The position numbers and the translations under genes were made by a program. The notes beneath the pieces are model-generated. The model made no database searches and was not told where the DNA came from. It saw nothing but the letters and a program-made list of their open reading frames with translations. From positions 19,393 to 83,392 of the forward strand of contig CAMBDY010000009.1 of the NCBI GenBank assembly GCA_945865525.1: a stretch of 64,000 bases of DNA. Reading direction: 5' to 3'. Shown in pieces: positions 43,913 through 52,773 of this stretch (position 1 is the first letter of the stretch; each line of letters opens with the position of its first letter). This DNA comes from Nitrospira lenta. GTDB taxonomy: Bacteria; Nitrospirota; Nitrospiria; Nitrospirales; Nitrospiraceae.

Positions 43913-46573
43913 TTACGGATGCGCCAGTCGCCAGTTATGACCTGTCCCCATATCGACTTTTAGGGGTACGGACAACCCAATCCTCTTTCCCGCCCCTTCC
44001 ATCTCCTGTTTCACGCGCTGCTTTGTTTCTTCTAAGTGTTGTTCCGGTACCTCGAAAATCAATTCGTCGTGGACTTGGAGAATCATCTTGGTATGGGGCA
44101 GCTCATGGGCCAGCAACCGGCTCACGCTGATCATTGCTACTTTAATGAGATCCGCCGCTGAGCCTTGGATTGGACTGTTCACCGCCATACGTTCACCGAA
44201 GCCCCGTTGCACAGGATCTCCGCTCTGCAGCTCAGGAATGGGACGCCGCCGCCCGAGGATCGTAGTCGTGTAGCCCTTCGTTTTGCCTTCTTCGATATTC
44301 CGGTCCATCAAGGCCCGCACGGCAGAAAACTTCTCAAAGAAGGTCTCAATGTATTTCTTCGCCTCCGCCTGGGTCACGCCAATATTCGACGCCAGACCGA
44401 ATGGGCTGATCCCATACACAATCCCGAAGACGACTGTCTTGGCCACGCGTCGCATGTCTCGTGTGATCTGACCAGAGGGTAGGCCGAAAATCTCCATAGC
44501 GGTAGCCATATGGATATCCTGCCCTTTGGCAAACACCGCAAGCAAGCGCGAATCTTGCGACAGGTGCGCGAGGATGCGGGGCTCGATCTGACTATAGTCG
44601 GCACAGAGCAAGGTATGGCCAGGAGGCGCGATGAAGGCTTCTCTGATTCGGAGTCCGTACTCGCCCTTCACCGGAATATTTTGCAAGTTCGGCTCGGTGG
44701 AGGAGAGCCGTCCAGTCGCTGCGACGGTCTGATTGAGCGAGGTATGGAGCCGTTTGGTCTCAGGGTTCACCATCTCCGGCAAGGCATCGACATAGGTCGA
44801 TTTGAGCTTGCTGAGGCTCCGATAGTTCACAATCTGCGCGGGCAATTCATGCTGCGCAGCGAGCTGGGCTAGCGTGTCTTCATCGGTTGAGTAGCCGGTC
44901 TTGGTCTTCCTGATCGGCTTGAGCCCCAACTTCTCGAAGAGCACCGTGGCAAGCTGCTTGGGCGAATTGATGTTGAACTCGCCACCGGCCAGGCCCTGAA
45001 TCGTTTCGATCATCTTCTCGAGATCATGCTCTAACTCTTTGCTCAGCGTGTGCAGGCCCTCGACGTCCAACAAAAATCCATTCCGCTCGATCTCGGCCAA
45101 GACGGGTATGAGCGGTATCTCCACATCGTTGAACAGCGCACGGCTGCCCTGCTCCGACAACCGTTCCGTTAAGGGCTGCGCGAGCCTAGCCAGCGCCCAG
45201 GCTGCCTCCGTGGCTTCTTCACGTGATCCTCTGTCCGCGTCGTCAAACAGGGATTTCGGAGCAGCCTTCTCCTGCTTGCCAGTCCCGAGCCGATGGTCCA
45301 GAAGTTCCAACGCAACCGTCTCAAGCTGGTGATCACGGCGGTTAGGATTAAGAAGATAGTCCGCCACCATAATGTCCAAGAAGGGGCCTGCGAGGGTCAC
45401 CCCGATACGGTGAAAGGCCAGCAGGGTCGCCTTTAGATCATGAACCACCTTGGTTCTCGTGGAGTCATGTAGCAGTGCAATGATCGGCCTCATGTAGGCC
45501 TGAACGTTAAGTGGAATGAACGCGCTCCTGTCTCCACTACACAGTGCAAAGCCCTGAACATCTGCCTGTGCCCCGGCTCCAGGGGCCAGCAGACATTGCA
45601 GACCGAGGACACCTCCCTGCGGCAAGCTCTTCACAAATCGCTGCGCAGAAGATTCATCCTGTACAAGTTCCGTCTCCACCACAGCCTTCTCCGGGTGCGT
45701 GAAGGAGGACTGAAACGTTTTGAGGAGTCCGATGAACCCCAGCTCGTTCAACAAGTTGATGAGCTGGTCCTGATGTGGAGGCTTGAGATGATAGGTCTCT
45801 GGCTCAAAGGGGATGGGACTATCCAGCTGGATGGTCACCAGCCTCCGGCTAAGGCGGGCGTTCTCTGCCTGGTCGATCAGGAGGGCTTTAATTCTGGGAG
45901 GGGTAACCACATCGACACGGCGTAGAAGCTCATCGATCGTCCCGAACTGGGCGATCAGCTTCATCGCCGTCTTCTCGCCAATGCCCTTGACGCCGGGAAT
46001 ATTGTCCGACGCATCGCCCATAAGCCCCATGATCTCCACGACACGTGCGGGCTCCACCCCGAACCGTTCGAGACATTCCGCTTCGCCAAGCCATTTATCT
46101 TTCACCGGGTCGTAGATACGCACATGAGCCGTCAGGAGCTGAAACATGTCCTTGTCGCCCGTGACGATGACAACATCAAATCCCGCCTGTTCTGCCTGGT
46201 GGGCAAGGGTGCCGATTAAATCGTCCGCCTCGTAACCGGACTGCCGAACGGCGGGAATATTAAGGGCCTCCACCACGCGGTGGATGTAGGGAATCTGAGC
46301 GCTCATCCCGTCCGGCATGGGCGGCCGCTGCGCCTTATAATCTTTGAACGCCGCGTGGCGGAGCGTCGGCCCCTTTTCGTCAAATGCCACAACGAGGCCA
46401 TCTGGCTTCTTCTCGCGAATAATCTTCAGCAACGTCATCGTGAAGCCGAAGATGGCGTGGGTCTGAAGGCCTTTGGAATTATTCATCGCCGGCAGGCCGA
46501 AAAAAGCACGATAGATATAGGCGCTCCCATCGATTAGATAGAGCGTCTTACGGTGGGAGTCGTTGCTGGCCAT
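43913..46573 (-). CDS. polA: DNA polymerase I
   Basis: Gap-filling repair polymerase of 886 residues. The N-terminal 5'-nuclease domain has YLIDGSAYIYRAFFG, AFDEKGPTLRH and GVKGIGEKTAMKLI with acidic metal ligands (QSGYEADDLIGTLA, VTGDKDMFQLL). The polymerase domain has ADYSQIEPRILAHLS, RRVAKTVVFGIVYGIS-type O helix and LQVHDELIFEVPE. In the middle 3'-5' exonuclease-fold domain, the D-x-E metal motif is missing (VLGLQCLLAP) and later acidic residues are also replaced, so proofreading is probably absent, as in several bacterial Pol I enzymes. Confidence 0.97.
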   Translation of the reverse strand: MASNDSHRKTLYLIDGSAYIYRAFFGLPAMNNSKGLQTHAIFGFTMTLLKIIREKKPDGLVVAFDEKGPTLRHAAFKDYKAQRPPMPDGMSAQIPYIHRVVEALNIPAVRQSGYEADDLIGTLAHQAEQAGFDVVIVTGDKDMFQLLTAHVRIYDPVKDKWLGEAECLERFGVEPARVVEIMGLMGDASDNIPGVKGIGEKTAMKLIAQFGTIDELLRRVDVVTPPRIKALLIDQAENARLSRRLVTIQLDSPIPFEPETYHLKPPHQDQLINLLNELGFIGLLKTFQSSFTHPEKAVVETELVQDESSAQRFVKSLPQGGVLGLQCLLAPGAGAQADVQGFALCSGDRSAFIPLNVQAYMRPIIALLHDSTRTKVVHDLKATLLAFHRIGVTLAGPFLDIMVADYLLNPNRRDHQLETVALELLDHRLGTGKQEKAAPKSLFDDADRGSREEATEAAWALARLAQPLTERLSEQGSRALFNDVEIPLIPVLAEIERNGFLLDVEGLHTLSKELEHDLEKMIETIQGLAGGEFNINSPKQLATVLFEKLGLKPIRKTKTGYSTDEDTLAQLAAQHELPAQIVNYRSLSKLKSTYVDALPEMVNPETKRLHTSLNQTVAATGRLSSTEPNLQNIPVKGEYGLRIREAFIAPPGHTLLCADYSQIEPRILAHLSQDSRLLAVFAKGQDIHMATAMEIFGLPSGQITRDMRRVAKTVVFGIVYGISPFGLASNIGVTQAEAKKYIETFFEKFSAVRALMDRNIEEGKTKGYTTTILGRRRPIPELQSGDPVQRGFGERMAVNSPIQGSAADLIKVAMISVSRLLAHELPHTKMILQVHDELIFEVPEQHLEETKQRVKQEMEGAGKRIGLSVPLKVDMGTGHNWRLAHP

Positions 46574-46584
46574 GGGTGAGGAGT

Positions 46585-47016
46585 CTAGGGGTCGGGAGCT
46601 AATGTCAGCGGCGGTTTATTAAACCTCTGTCGCATCGTGTTGATGATACCCAGCAAGGTCGGCTGGCCGACCATTTTGGCCTCCAACTCGCGCTTGCGGG
46701 GAAAGTCCATGAGCGACACACCGATCAACATCGTCAACAGGCCCTGCCCCGGCAAAAAGAGCATGGCGAGCCCAGCCAAGAAAAATATGACACCTACGGC
46801 GTTCTTCACGATGAGCCCTACCAAGCGCAGTAGAGGATGATGGTCTTTCATCCAATGGCGCGGCGTACGCATGTCAAAATAGTCAGCCGGGAGACGGACG
46901 AGAATCAGCGGAATGGCGATCAGGGAGGCCACAAAGCCGATGACCGAGGCCACGGTGAGCCCGATAAGTACATTGACTGGAATCCATTGCTGAATTGTTG
47001 CAAGTGCGCCATCCAT
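46585..47016 (-). CDS. PGPGW-type small transmembrane protein
   Basis: A 143-residue membrane protein. The first hydrophobic helix is VLIGLTVASVIGFVASLIAI; the central pair (KNAVGVIFFLAGLAMLFLPG, GLLTMLIGVSLMDFP) carries the LPGQG signature related to PF09656 (PGPGW). A basic amphipathic C-terminus follows (KRELEAKMV). The family function is unknown. It lies 11 nt upstream of polA on the same strand and is probably co-transcribed. Confidence 0.78.
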   Translation of the reverse strand: MDGALATIQQWIPVNVLIGLTVASVIGFVASLIAIPLILVRLPADYFDMRTPRHWMKDHHPLLRLVGLIVKNAVGVIFFLAGLAMLFLPGQGLLTMLIGVSLMDFPRKRELEAKMVGQPTLLGIINTMRQRFNKPPLTLAPDP

Positions 47017-47080
47017 GGGACGCGCATCCTAGCATGCGATCTGGGAGCACTCAAGCCAACAACCAAACAGCCACGAAGAT

Positions 47081-47109
47081 TTGCGGCAAATTTCTGAGCG
47101 AGCTATAAT
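47081..47109 (+). promoter_or_regulatory. Consensus promoter of the 47.1-kb exported-protein gene (leaderless geometry)
   Basis: TTGCGG (47081-47086), 17-nt spacer, TATAAT (47104-47109). The start codon is at 47119, only 9 nt after the -10 box, so the transcript would begin one to three nt before the ATG. Confidence 0.75.
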
Positions 47110-47118
47110 CCGGCCACT

Positions 47119-47469
47119 ATGTCGCAGCGTGCCCTCTCACGTCTCATCGGTCCCTGGCTTGGCATCGTAGGCTTAGGCTTGGCCCTCGCTGCGATGCCCT
47201 CTTCGGGTGGCGCATCTGAGGATCTTCATGTCGAGATTACGAAAAAAGGCCTTGGCAAGGAGGTTATCATCACGCAAGAGGGGCGCGAGTGGTTCATGCT
47301 GATCGAAGTGACACCAGAGAATTCCGTGGTTCTACGACAAGAAAAAGAGCAGGACAAGTACCTTGTCGACGAGAGTGAAACGCATGACCGTCCCATGACC
47401 GCGGGCGAAGTCGATGTAGCTATCACCGATTACATCAATAGCGTCAAAACGCGCGCCACCAAGAAATAG
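47119..47469 (+). CDS. Small exported protein of unknown function
   Basis: A 116-residue protein with a signal peptide (LIGPWLGIVGLGLALAAMPS, cleavage near GGAS-ED). The mature ~80 residues are charged with two beta-like stretches (KEVIITQEGREWFMLIEVTP, SVVLRQEKEQDKYLVDESET) and a C-terminal helix. No cysteine and no known family. No ribosome-binding site is present, in line with the leaderless promoter geometry. It is followed by dsrE after 9 nt. Confidence 0.75.
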   Translation: MSQRALSRLIGPWLGIVGLGLALAAMPSSGGASEDLHVEITKKGLGKEVIITQEGREWFMLIEVTPENSVVLRQEKEQDKYLVDESETHDRPMTAGEVDVAITDYINSVKTRATKK

Positions 47470-47478
47470 CCGCCAACT

Positions 47479-47898
47479 ATGCCACCTCACTCCAAGTTCG
47501 TCATCTTCGCCCATCATGCCACCTACGATACCCTGCACCAGGTTGCGACCCTGAGTCTCACGGCGGCGGCGATGGGGAAAGACGTCATCGTGATCCTCTT
47601 ATTCTGGACGATCAAAAAACTGGCCGAGGGGAAAATTGACGTGATTGACTTTCCGCCAGAATATGCTTCATCGGCAGAGGACGTGACGCGGCTGCTGAAA
47701 GAAAAGAACGTTCCGAAGATTTCTGAAATGTTTCAGGATGCGAAACTGGTCGGCCGATTCCGGCTCATCGCCTGTAGCGCGGGGCTGGAATACATGGGCG
47801 TAGATCCTGCCGCTGTGACGAAAAACGTCGACGAAGTCATGGGACTTCCCGCCATTATTGCGCTCACCGCCGATGCGGAAACGAAACTGTTCATCTAG
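47479..47898 (+). CDS. DsrE-family protein
   Basis: A 139-residue DsrE/DsrF-like fold protein: KFVIFAHHATYDTLHQVATL, AAAMGKDVIVILLFWTIK, and LIACSAGLEYMGVDP, in which the Cys matches the position of the conserved active cysteine of DsrE-type sulfur carriers. Function in sulfur relay or redox is inferred from family only. Downstream of the small exported protein and ended by a terminator. A second DsrE-type gene (DsrE2) lies with tusA at 50.9 kb. Confidence 0.87.
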   Translation: MPPHSKFVIFAHHATYDTLHQVATLSLTAAAMGKDVIVILLFWTIKKLAEGKIDVIDFPPEYASSAEDVTRLLKEKNVPKISEMFQDAKLVGRFRLIACSAGLEYMGVDPAAVTKNVDEVMGLPAIIALTADAETKLFI

Positions 47899-47904
47899 CA
47901 GTCT

Positions 47905-47931
47905 GCGCGTGCGAGACTCGTACGCGCTTTT
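47905..47931 (+). terminator. Terminator after dsrE
   Basis: GCGCGTGCGAG and CTCGTACGCGC form an almost perfect 11-bp stem (inner pairs likely open for the loop), followed by TTTT, 7 nt after the stop. Confidence 0.7.
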
Positions 47932-47954
47932 CTCGCCCATCCCGCTTGTCTCGC

Positions 47955-48614
47955 TTACCGCGAACGGGTCACCCCGACCCGATCGCAATATGCGGTGAGT
48001 TTGCACTGACTGCAGAAAGGCGAGACAGGCTGGCAGAGATGCTGGCCATACGGGACGAGCAGATCGTTGAACGTAATCCAGTGCGGCTTCGGCAACTTGC
48101 GTCGTAGGGCTTCTTCCGTTTCCTCCGGCGTCTTCGTCTTGACATAGCCCCAGCGATTGCTGATGCGATGCACGTGGATATCCACGCAGATACCGGGCTT
48201 GCCGAAGGCGACCGTCACCACCAAATTCGCCGTTTTCCTGCCGACCCCCGACAACGTGACCAGTTCCTCGATGGAATCAGGCACTGCGCCACCATAATGA
48301 TCCAGCAAGCGGCGGCAGATCGCATGGATCGATGCGGCCTTTGTCCGGTAAAAGCACACGGGGTAGATGGCTTGTTCGATCTGCCGGAGCGGAAGGGCCA
48401 GCATCGAGGCCGGCTGATACGCCAGCGCGAAGAGCCTGCCACTGGCTTCACCAGTTGTTTTATCTTTAGTCCTGAGGCTGAGGAGGCAGGCAATGAGAAT
48501 GTGAAAAGGGTTGCGGCTCGACTCGCGTGAAACTACCCCGAGGACTGGCTCCGCCCACTGACGAGTCTCGCGCTTCACGATTCGAAGCGCAGCCGTGATC
48601 TGATCCTGACGCAT
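47955..48614 (-). CDS. nth: Endonuclease III
   Basis: Bifunctional DNA glycosylase/AP lyase for oxidised pyrimidines. From ATG 48614 the protein has 219 residues: HhH motif with catalytic Lys (LSGVGRKTANLVVTVAFG), catalytic Asp in CVDIHVHRISNRWG, and the [4Fe-4S] loop C-x6-C-x2-C-x5-C in CQPVSPFCSQCKLTAYC. Length and motifs are canonical. Convergent with dsrE. Confidence 0.96.
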   Translation of the reverse strand: MRQDQITAALRIVKRETRQWAEPVLGVVSRESSRNPFHILIACLLSLRTKDKTTGEASGRLFALAYQPASMLALPLRQIEQAIYPVCFYRTKAASIHAICRRLLDHYGGAVPDSIEELVTLSGVGRKTANLVVTVAFGKPGICVDIHVHRISNRWGYVKTKTPEETEEALRRKLPKPHWITFNDLLVPYGQHLCQPVSPFCSQCKLTAYCDRVGVTRSR

Positions 48615-48685
48615 GGACAAGGAAAATAGACGAACACCGTGAGCGGACTGCGATCAACCGAACGAGCAAGCGCGTGGAGAGAGGC

Positions 48686-48880
48686 TTACTCTGGCTTACG
48701 CTTCGACAACCACTTTTGACGACGACGCTGCGCTTCGCGTTCCTTGGCTTTCTTCTTGACGCTCGGCTTCTCGTAAAACCGCCGACGCTTCAGTTCCCGA
48801 AAGAGGCCTTCCCCCGCGAGTTTCTTTTTGGCAACTTTGAGGGCTTTTTCAACGTTATTATTAAAGACTTTGATTTCCAT
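48686..48880 (-). CDS. rpsU: 30S ribosomal protein S21
   Basis: A 64-residue, strongly basic protein of the small subunit: MEIKVFNNNVEKALKVAKKK, GLFRELKRRRFYEKPSVKKK, ending RRRQKWLSKRKPE. The start at 48880 has GGGAAGA just upstream. The 5' 91 bp overlap the 3' end of ftcD in another frame, which is unusual for a ribosomal gene. Confidence 0.96.
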   Translation of the reverse strand: MEIKVFNNNVEKALKVAKKKLAGEGLFRELKRRRFYEKPSVKKKAKEREAQRRRQKWLSKRKPE

Positions 48881-50469
48881 TCTTCCCGTCTACTTACTTT
48901 CCCAGGCGAGGCCTGTACAGGGGTTTTTCTCCTACGAACCCGTCCTTGACCAAGGGCGGAACTATAACATAGCCCCCTCAGTTCCTCAAGACGCTTTGTC
49001 ATTACGTGCATTCGCCGCAAAATAGATCGTTTAAGGCGTTGATTGTGTTGTGTTTTTATATTTTCCGCGACTGTGTGGCGCCCCGCATCCGCGGCGGCGA
49101 CCGCCAGCAATAATCCAACCGTCAGGTCAGACTGGACGGGGGGCTTCACCTCCGCAGCACACGCATAGAGGAGGGCACCCGCCTCCGTCGCCTGCTCGGC
49201 GATTTCGAGGGGGATTTCCGTCGCAAGATGGAGCGCGGCAGACAAAACGGAGGGACGAGCCTTGTCCGTCTTTGCGAGCTTCGTAGCCTGAACAAAGCGC
49301 TGATAGGCCTCGCCATCGGCTTGCATCAGCGCACGCAGCCGCAGGCTAATCTCACACAGCCGACCTTCGACTGTCCGTTGCTGGCTAAGTCGCGCGCCCA
49401 TGATCCCCAGCGAGGACGCGAGGGCTCCCACTAAAGCCGCAACCGCCCCGCCGGCTGGAATCGGAGTCGCCGCAGCCACAGAGTCGAAAAAATCCGTAAG
49501 CGATTGCGATTGCAAAGCGACCGGCTCCTGCGTACGAGACGGGACTGGCCGGACCACCGTACTGAACAGCCCACTCGCCAGTCGCGTCTCCAGCACCTGC
49601 GTCGCATCAAACTGTTTAAGTGCGACACTGTGCGCGGCGATCTGTACTAAGGCCGCTTGAGGCACGAGCCCAATGACTGCACTTTCCACAATCCCCACGC
49701 CCTGCTCGGCTGCGCGCGAACGCACCGCTTCGAACGCGACAGAGATCGGCGTGATGACGTAGTCCGTCAGATTCATCGCCACCTGCACCATGCCACGACT
49801 GGCCAGCGCCACTCCGATAGCTTTGAGATGGGGCAGACCCCCGTTCGATTGGCGAATGTCCTTGGCTATAGAGTGGGCCAGAGCCAGATCCGTTGAACGG
49901 AGATTCACATTGAAGGCGATCAAGGGGAGGCGCGCCCCAATCACCATGGCTCCCGCCGTCTCATGAAGATGCTGGGGTCCAAAATCAGGTCTCCAGATTG
50001 GATCGGAAGCCATGCGAACGGCCAGGCCTTTCAGCCCTCCTCGGCGAATCGATTCAAGCGGAGCATGCTCACGGTGCGTGGCCGCATGTTCGTACAGGAA
50101 GACGGGGATCTCCAGTTCAGTCCCCACCCACTTCCCCAACCGCTTCGCGAGCCCGATACAGTCCTGCATCGTCACGCCGCGCACCGGTACGAAGGGCACA
50201 ACATCCGTCGCCCCGACCCGTGGGTGGACGCCTGTGTGCTTTCGAAGATCGATCAAGTCCGTCGCGACGCGAATGGCCCGAAAGGCCGCTTCCACGACGG
50301 CATCTGGCTCGCCAGCAAAGCTCAAGACCGCGCGGTGATGATCCCGATCCCTCGTTTGGTCCAACAGCCAGACGCCCGGGACGGATTCCACCGCCGCCAC
50401 CAGCGCGTGGACTGTCGTCCGACTTCGCCCCTCGCTGAAATTCGGTATACATTCGACGATACGATCCAC
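48790..50469 (-). CDS. ftcD: Glutamate formimidoyltransferase / formimidoyltetrahydrofolate cyclodeaminase fusion
   Basis: Moves the formimino group to tetrahydrofolate and deaminates it to methenyl-THF. The 559-residue protein starts MDRIVECIPNFSEGRSRTTV (GTG), has the catalytic His in HTGVHPRVGATDVVPFVPV and FNVNLRSTDLALAHSIAKDI, then the cyclodeaminase from SLTDFFDSVAAATPIPAGGA to PPVQSDLTVGLLLA. After about residue 510 the sequence turns basic and runs 91 bp into rpsU; this C-terminal tail is not family-like. No histidine-degradation gene is nearby. Confidence 0.92.
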   Translation of the reverse strand: MDRIVECIPNFSEGRSRTTVHALVAAVESVPGVWLLDQTRDRDHHRAVLSFAGEPDAVVEAAFRAIRVATDLIDLRKHTGVHPRVGATDVVPFVPVRGVTMQDCIGLAKRLGKWVGTELEIPVFLYEHAATHREHAPLESIRRGGLKGLAVRMASDPIWRPDFGPQHLHETAGAMVIGARLPLIAFNVNLRSTDLALAHSIAKDIRQSNGGLPHLKAIGVALASRGMVQVAMNLTDYVITPISVAFEAVRSRAAEQGVGIVESAVIGLVPQAALVQIAAHSVALKQFDATQVLETRLASGLFSTVVRPVPSRTQEPVALQSQSLTDFFDSVAAATPIPAGGAVAALVGALASSLGIMGARLSQQRTVEGRLCEISLRLRALMQADGEAYQRFVQATKLAKTDKARPSVLSAALHLATEIPLEIAEQATEAGALLYACAAEVKPPVQSDLTVGLLLAVAAADAGRHTVAENIKTQHNQRLKRSILRRMHVMTKRLEELRGLCYSSALGQGRVRRRKTPVQASPGKVSRREEWKSKSLIITLKKPSKLPKRNSRGKASFGN

Positions 50470-50498
50470 GCCCTACCCCGCCCAGCATTGAAATAATG

Positions 50499-50531
50499 AA
50501 GCCGGAGGTCTGATCATCATCCCTCCGGCTT
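50499..50531 (-). terminator. Hairpin terminator after tusA
   Basis: AAGCCGGAGG and CCTCCGGCTT form a perfect 10-bp stem with a 13-nt loop, followed on the minus strand by CATTATTTC. It separates the dsrE2-tusA pair from ftcD. Confidence 0.65.
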
Positions 50532-50559
50532 CTCGCGTACTCAGTCCACGCTTTTGCGA

Positions 50560-50805
50560 TTATTTAGTCTTTTTCACAAAGGCCTTATAAATCATGCCGG
50601 ATTTCGCCACGTCTTCTTCGAGGCCGACCATCTGATGACCAGTCGTGTCGCACCAGGCTGGCATATCTTTCTTGATACCTTCGTCGTCCGACACGACTTC
50701 CAGGACCTGACCCACCGTCAGTTCCTTGATCTTCTTCAAAGTCATGATAATCGGCATTGGGCAAAAATACCCCAGCGTATCGAGCTTCACATCAGATTGA
50801 ATCAT
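50560..50805 (-). CDS. TusA-family sulfur carrier protein
   Basis: An 81-residue TusA/SirA-like protein with the defining C-P-x-P motif in LDTLGYFCPMPIIMTLKKIK and the two-strand/two-helix pattern VGQVLEVVSDDEGIKKDMPA, GHQMVGLEED. The Cys would carry persulfide sulfur. It follows dsrE2 on the same strand, a pairing known from sulfur-trafficking loci. Its role here (tRNA thiolation, cofactor synthesis or sulfur oxidation) cannot be decided. Confidence 0.92.
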   Translation of the reverse strand: MIQSDVKLDTLGYFCPMPIIMTLKKIKELTVGQVLEVVSDDEGIKKDMPAWCDTTGHQMVGLEEDVAKSGMIYKAFVKKTK

Positions 50806-50891
50806 TGCTTGGCTCCCTCAGAACAACCCCAAAAAGCAGGACGCGCCGAACGCATTGCTGATTGTCTCGCCTTTCCCGCCCGCCTCACTTC

Positions 50892-51422
50892 TCAGATAAA
50901 GAGATTCACACTACCCTGTTTGGCTTCCGCAAGATAGGTCGTTACCCCCGCGAACTGATCAATACCTTCGATGAGGGTATCTTTCGGGATACCCATCAAC
51001 CCCATGGTCGTCGTGCAGGCAATGAAACGAACCCCCAACTCCAGCGCCGTCCCCATAAGCTCCGGTACACCGGGCATCCGGTTCTGCTTCATCACTGTTT
51101 TCATCATCCGCGTGCCCAGCCCCCAGAAATGAAACCGGGAGAGGGGCAAGTTATCCGCACCGCCCGTATTTAACAGACCGAACATCCGGCGGAGCCAATC
51201 CTTCGCAGCGCTGGCGGCACCTTTTCGGCGAATGGTATTGAGACCCCAGAACGTGAAAAAGACCGTGACCTGCATCCCCATAGCTGCGGCCCCTGTCGCG
51301 ATGATGAACGCCGCCATTGCTCGATCCATGTCGCCACTTAGCAGCACGATCGTCACCTTCTCCGGCTTGGACGCTTGGAGGTCGGCCAAGGCAATGGCTG
51401 GATCCGTCTGATTAATTGTCAT
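50892..51422 (-). CDS. DsrE2-family protein
   Basis: A 176-residue member of the DsrE/F/H superfamily, DsrE2 type: VTIVLLSGDMDRAMAAFIIA, AAAMGMQVTVFFTFWGLNTI, GTRMMKTVMKQNRMPGVPEL and the Cys loop FIACTTTMGLMGIP. DsrE2 proteins are often membrane-associated and encoded beside TusA and rhodanese; here tusA follows directly. It diverges from the Rieske oxygenase gene with a 251-nt gap. Confidence 0.9.
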   Translation of the reverse strand: MTINQTDPAIALADLQASKPEKVTIVLLSGDMDRAMAAFIIATGAAAMGMQVTVFFTFWGLNTIRRKGAASAAKDWLRRMFGLLNTGGADNLPLSRFHFWGLGTRMMKTVMKQNRMPGVPELMGTALELGVRFIACTTTMGLMGIPKDTLIEGIDQFAGVTTYLAEAKQGSVNLFI

Positions 51423-51601
51423 ACACCCTCTTTTTCAGTCTGACCCGCATGAATACGTCAATTTCAATGCATTTCCGACTATATGCTCCGCTTCTTTTTC
51501 TTGTCAAGGAAGCGAGAAGGAGCGGCCAGGTGCCCTTCTGGCTCGCGAAACGCACGCCTAGAAAGCTGGACGGGGTCTCCTGCGAAGAAAAGTACGTTGG
51601 C

Positions 51602-51630
51602 TTGACGTTCTCTGACCTGCTCGCTATATT
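51602..51630 (+). promoter_or_regulatory. Sigma70-type promoter of the Rieske oxygenase gene
   Basis: TTGACG (51602-51607), 17-nt spacer, TATATT (51625-51630). The implied start near 51637 excludes a longer upstream reading of the ORF and favours ATG 51674. Confidence 0.7.
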
Positions 51631-51673
51631 CACGGCCACGCGGGTCCTCTCCCCTGCGCCGTTCCTTCTTCTC

Positions 51674-52762
51674 ATGAATAACGATCTCACCACCGACGTC
51701 AAACCTTCAAAAAGCTCGTCACTACTGGGCTTTTGGTATCCCGCTTGCCTCAGCAGCGAGCTCGCTCCCAACAGTCTAAAAGGAACCGTCCTGCTAGGGT
51801 TCCCGATCCTCGTCTGTAAAACTGCTCAGGGAAACGTCGCAGCCATGCGCGACATTTGCCCTCACCGGGGGATGCCCCTCTCATTTGGGAAGATGAACGG
51901 CAACTGTGTCGAATGCGCCTACCATGGCTGGCGATTCGATCAGGCCGGCCGGTGCCAGGGCATTCCCGCACTACTCGAAAGCTCTCCCATTCAAACCGAC
52001 AAAATCGGAATTACGACCTATGCCTGTCGCGAGCGGGACGGCTACGTGTGGGTATTCATTCCTGATCCTCAGCAACCAACCCAGATGGTGCCGGATGTCC
52101 TGCCGCTGCCGCTCCCCTCGTCTCCCTATCGAATGGTTCATACGACGGCGCTCTTCAATTGCACGATTGACGATGGCGTCGTTGGACTAGTCGATCCGGC
52201 CCATGTCCCCTTCGTCCATCAAAGTTCTTGGTGGCGCACCCCGGCCAGCATGCACGAAAAGACTAAGACCTTCGAGCCGATTCCCAACGGCTTCCGCATG
52301 TCACCGCACGAACCATCGAAAAATAGCGGTCCATATAAACTCTTCAACCTGTTGTACGGCGCGCCGCTCACGACGACCATTGATTTTGTGTTACCCAACC
52401 AGCGGTTCGAATTCGTCCAATGTGGATCGCTCTTCGTCTCCACCCGTGCCATCGTCACGCCGATCACGGACCAGCAATGTCGCGTCGATTTTACCGCCGC
52501 CTGGAACGTCCTTGGCTGGCTACCATTTTCGAAAACCATCTTTCGTTATTTCGCCAACATCTTCATGGCGCAGGATCGGAAGGCACTAGGACGCCAGGCG
52601 ATGGGCTTGCGCTTCAAACCCTCCTTAATGCTCATCAGCGAGGCCGATACACCGGCTAAGTGGTACTACCAATTGAAGGCAGCGCACCTCGCGTCGGTGG
52701 AGACAGGACAGCCCCTCGACCATCCGCTCAAGAAGCGGGTCACACTGCACTGGAAGAGTTAA
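51674..52762 (+). CDS. Rieske non-heme iron oxygenase, large subunit type
   Basis: A 362-residue protein from ATG 51674. N-terminal Rieske domain: CPHRGMPLSFGKMNGN and CAYHGWRFD. The C-terminal domain has the iron-binding line VGLVDPAHVPFVHQSSWW with the D-x2-H-x4-H facial triad. Architecture resembles alpha subunits such as vanillate demethylase or pheophorbide/sterol-type oxygenases, not the dioxygenases with beta subunits; no reductase is adjacent. Substrate unknown. Converges on the antiporter gene. Confidence 0.88.
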   Translation: MNNDLTTDVKPSKSSSLLGFWYPACLSSELAPNSLKGTVLLGFPILVCKTAQGNVAAMRDICPHRGMPLSFGKMNGNCVECAYHGWRFDQAGRCQGIPALLESSPIQTDKIGITTYACRERDGYVWVFIPDPQQPTQMVPDVLPLPLPSSPYRMVHTTALFNCTIDDGVVGLVDPAHVPFVHQSSWWRTPASMHEKTKTFEPIPNGFRMSPHEPSKNSGPYKLFNLLYGAPLTTTIDFVLPNQRFEFVQCGSLFVSTRAIVTPITDQQCRVDFTAAWNVLGWLPFSKTIFRYFANIFMAQDRKALGRQAMGLRFKPSLMLISEADTPAKWYYQLKAAHLASVETGQPLDHPLKKRVTLHWKS

Positions 52763-52773
52763 CCGACGGTGGC

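Noticed and set aside
50892..51673. Dsr-type dissimilatory sulfur-oxidation locus
   Set aside because: Only DsrE2 and TusA are present; no dsrAB, hdr or rhodanese genes are near, so a full sulfur-oxidation pathway is not supported.
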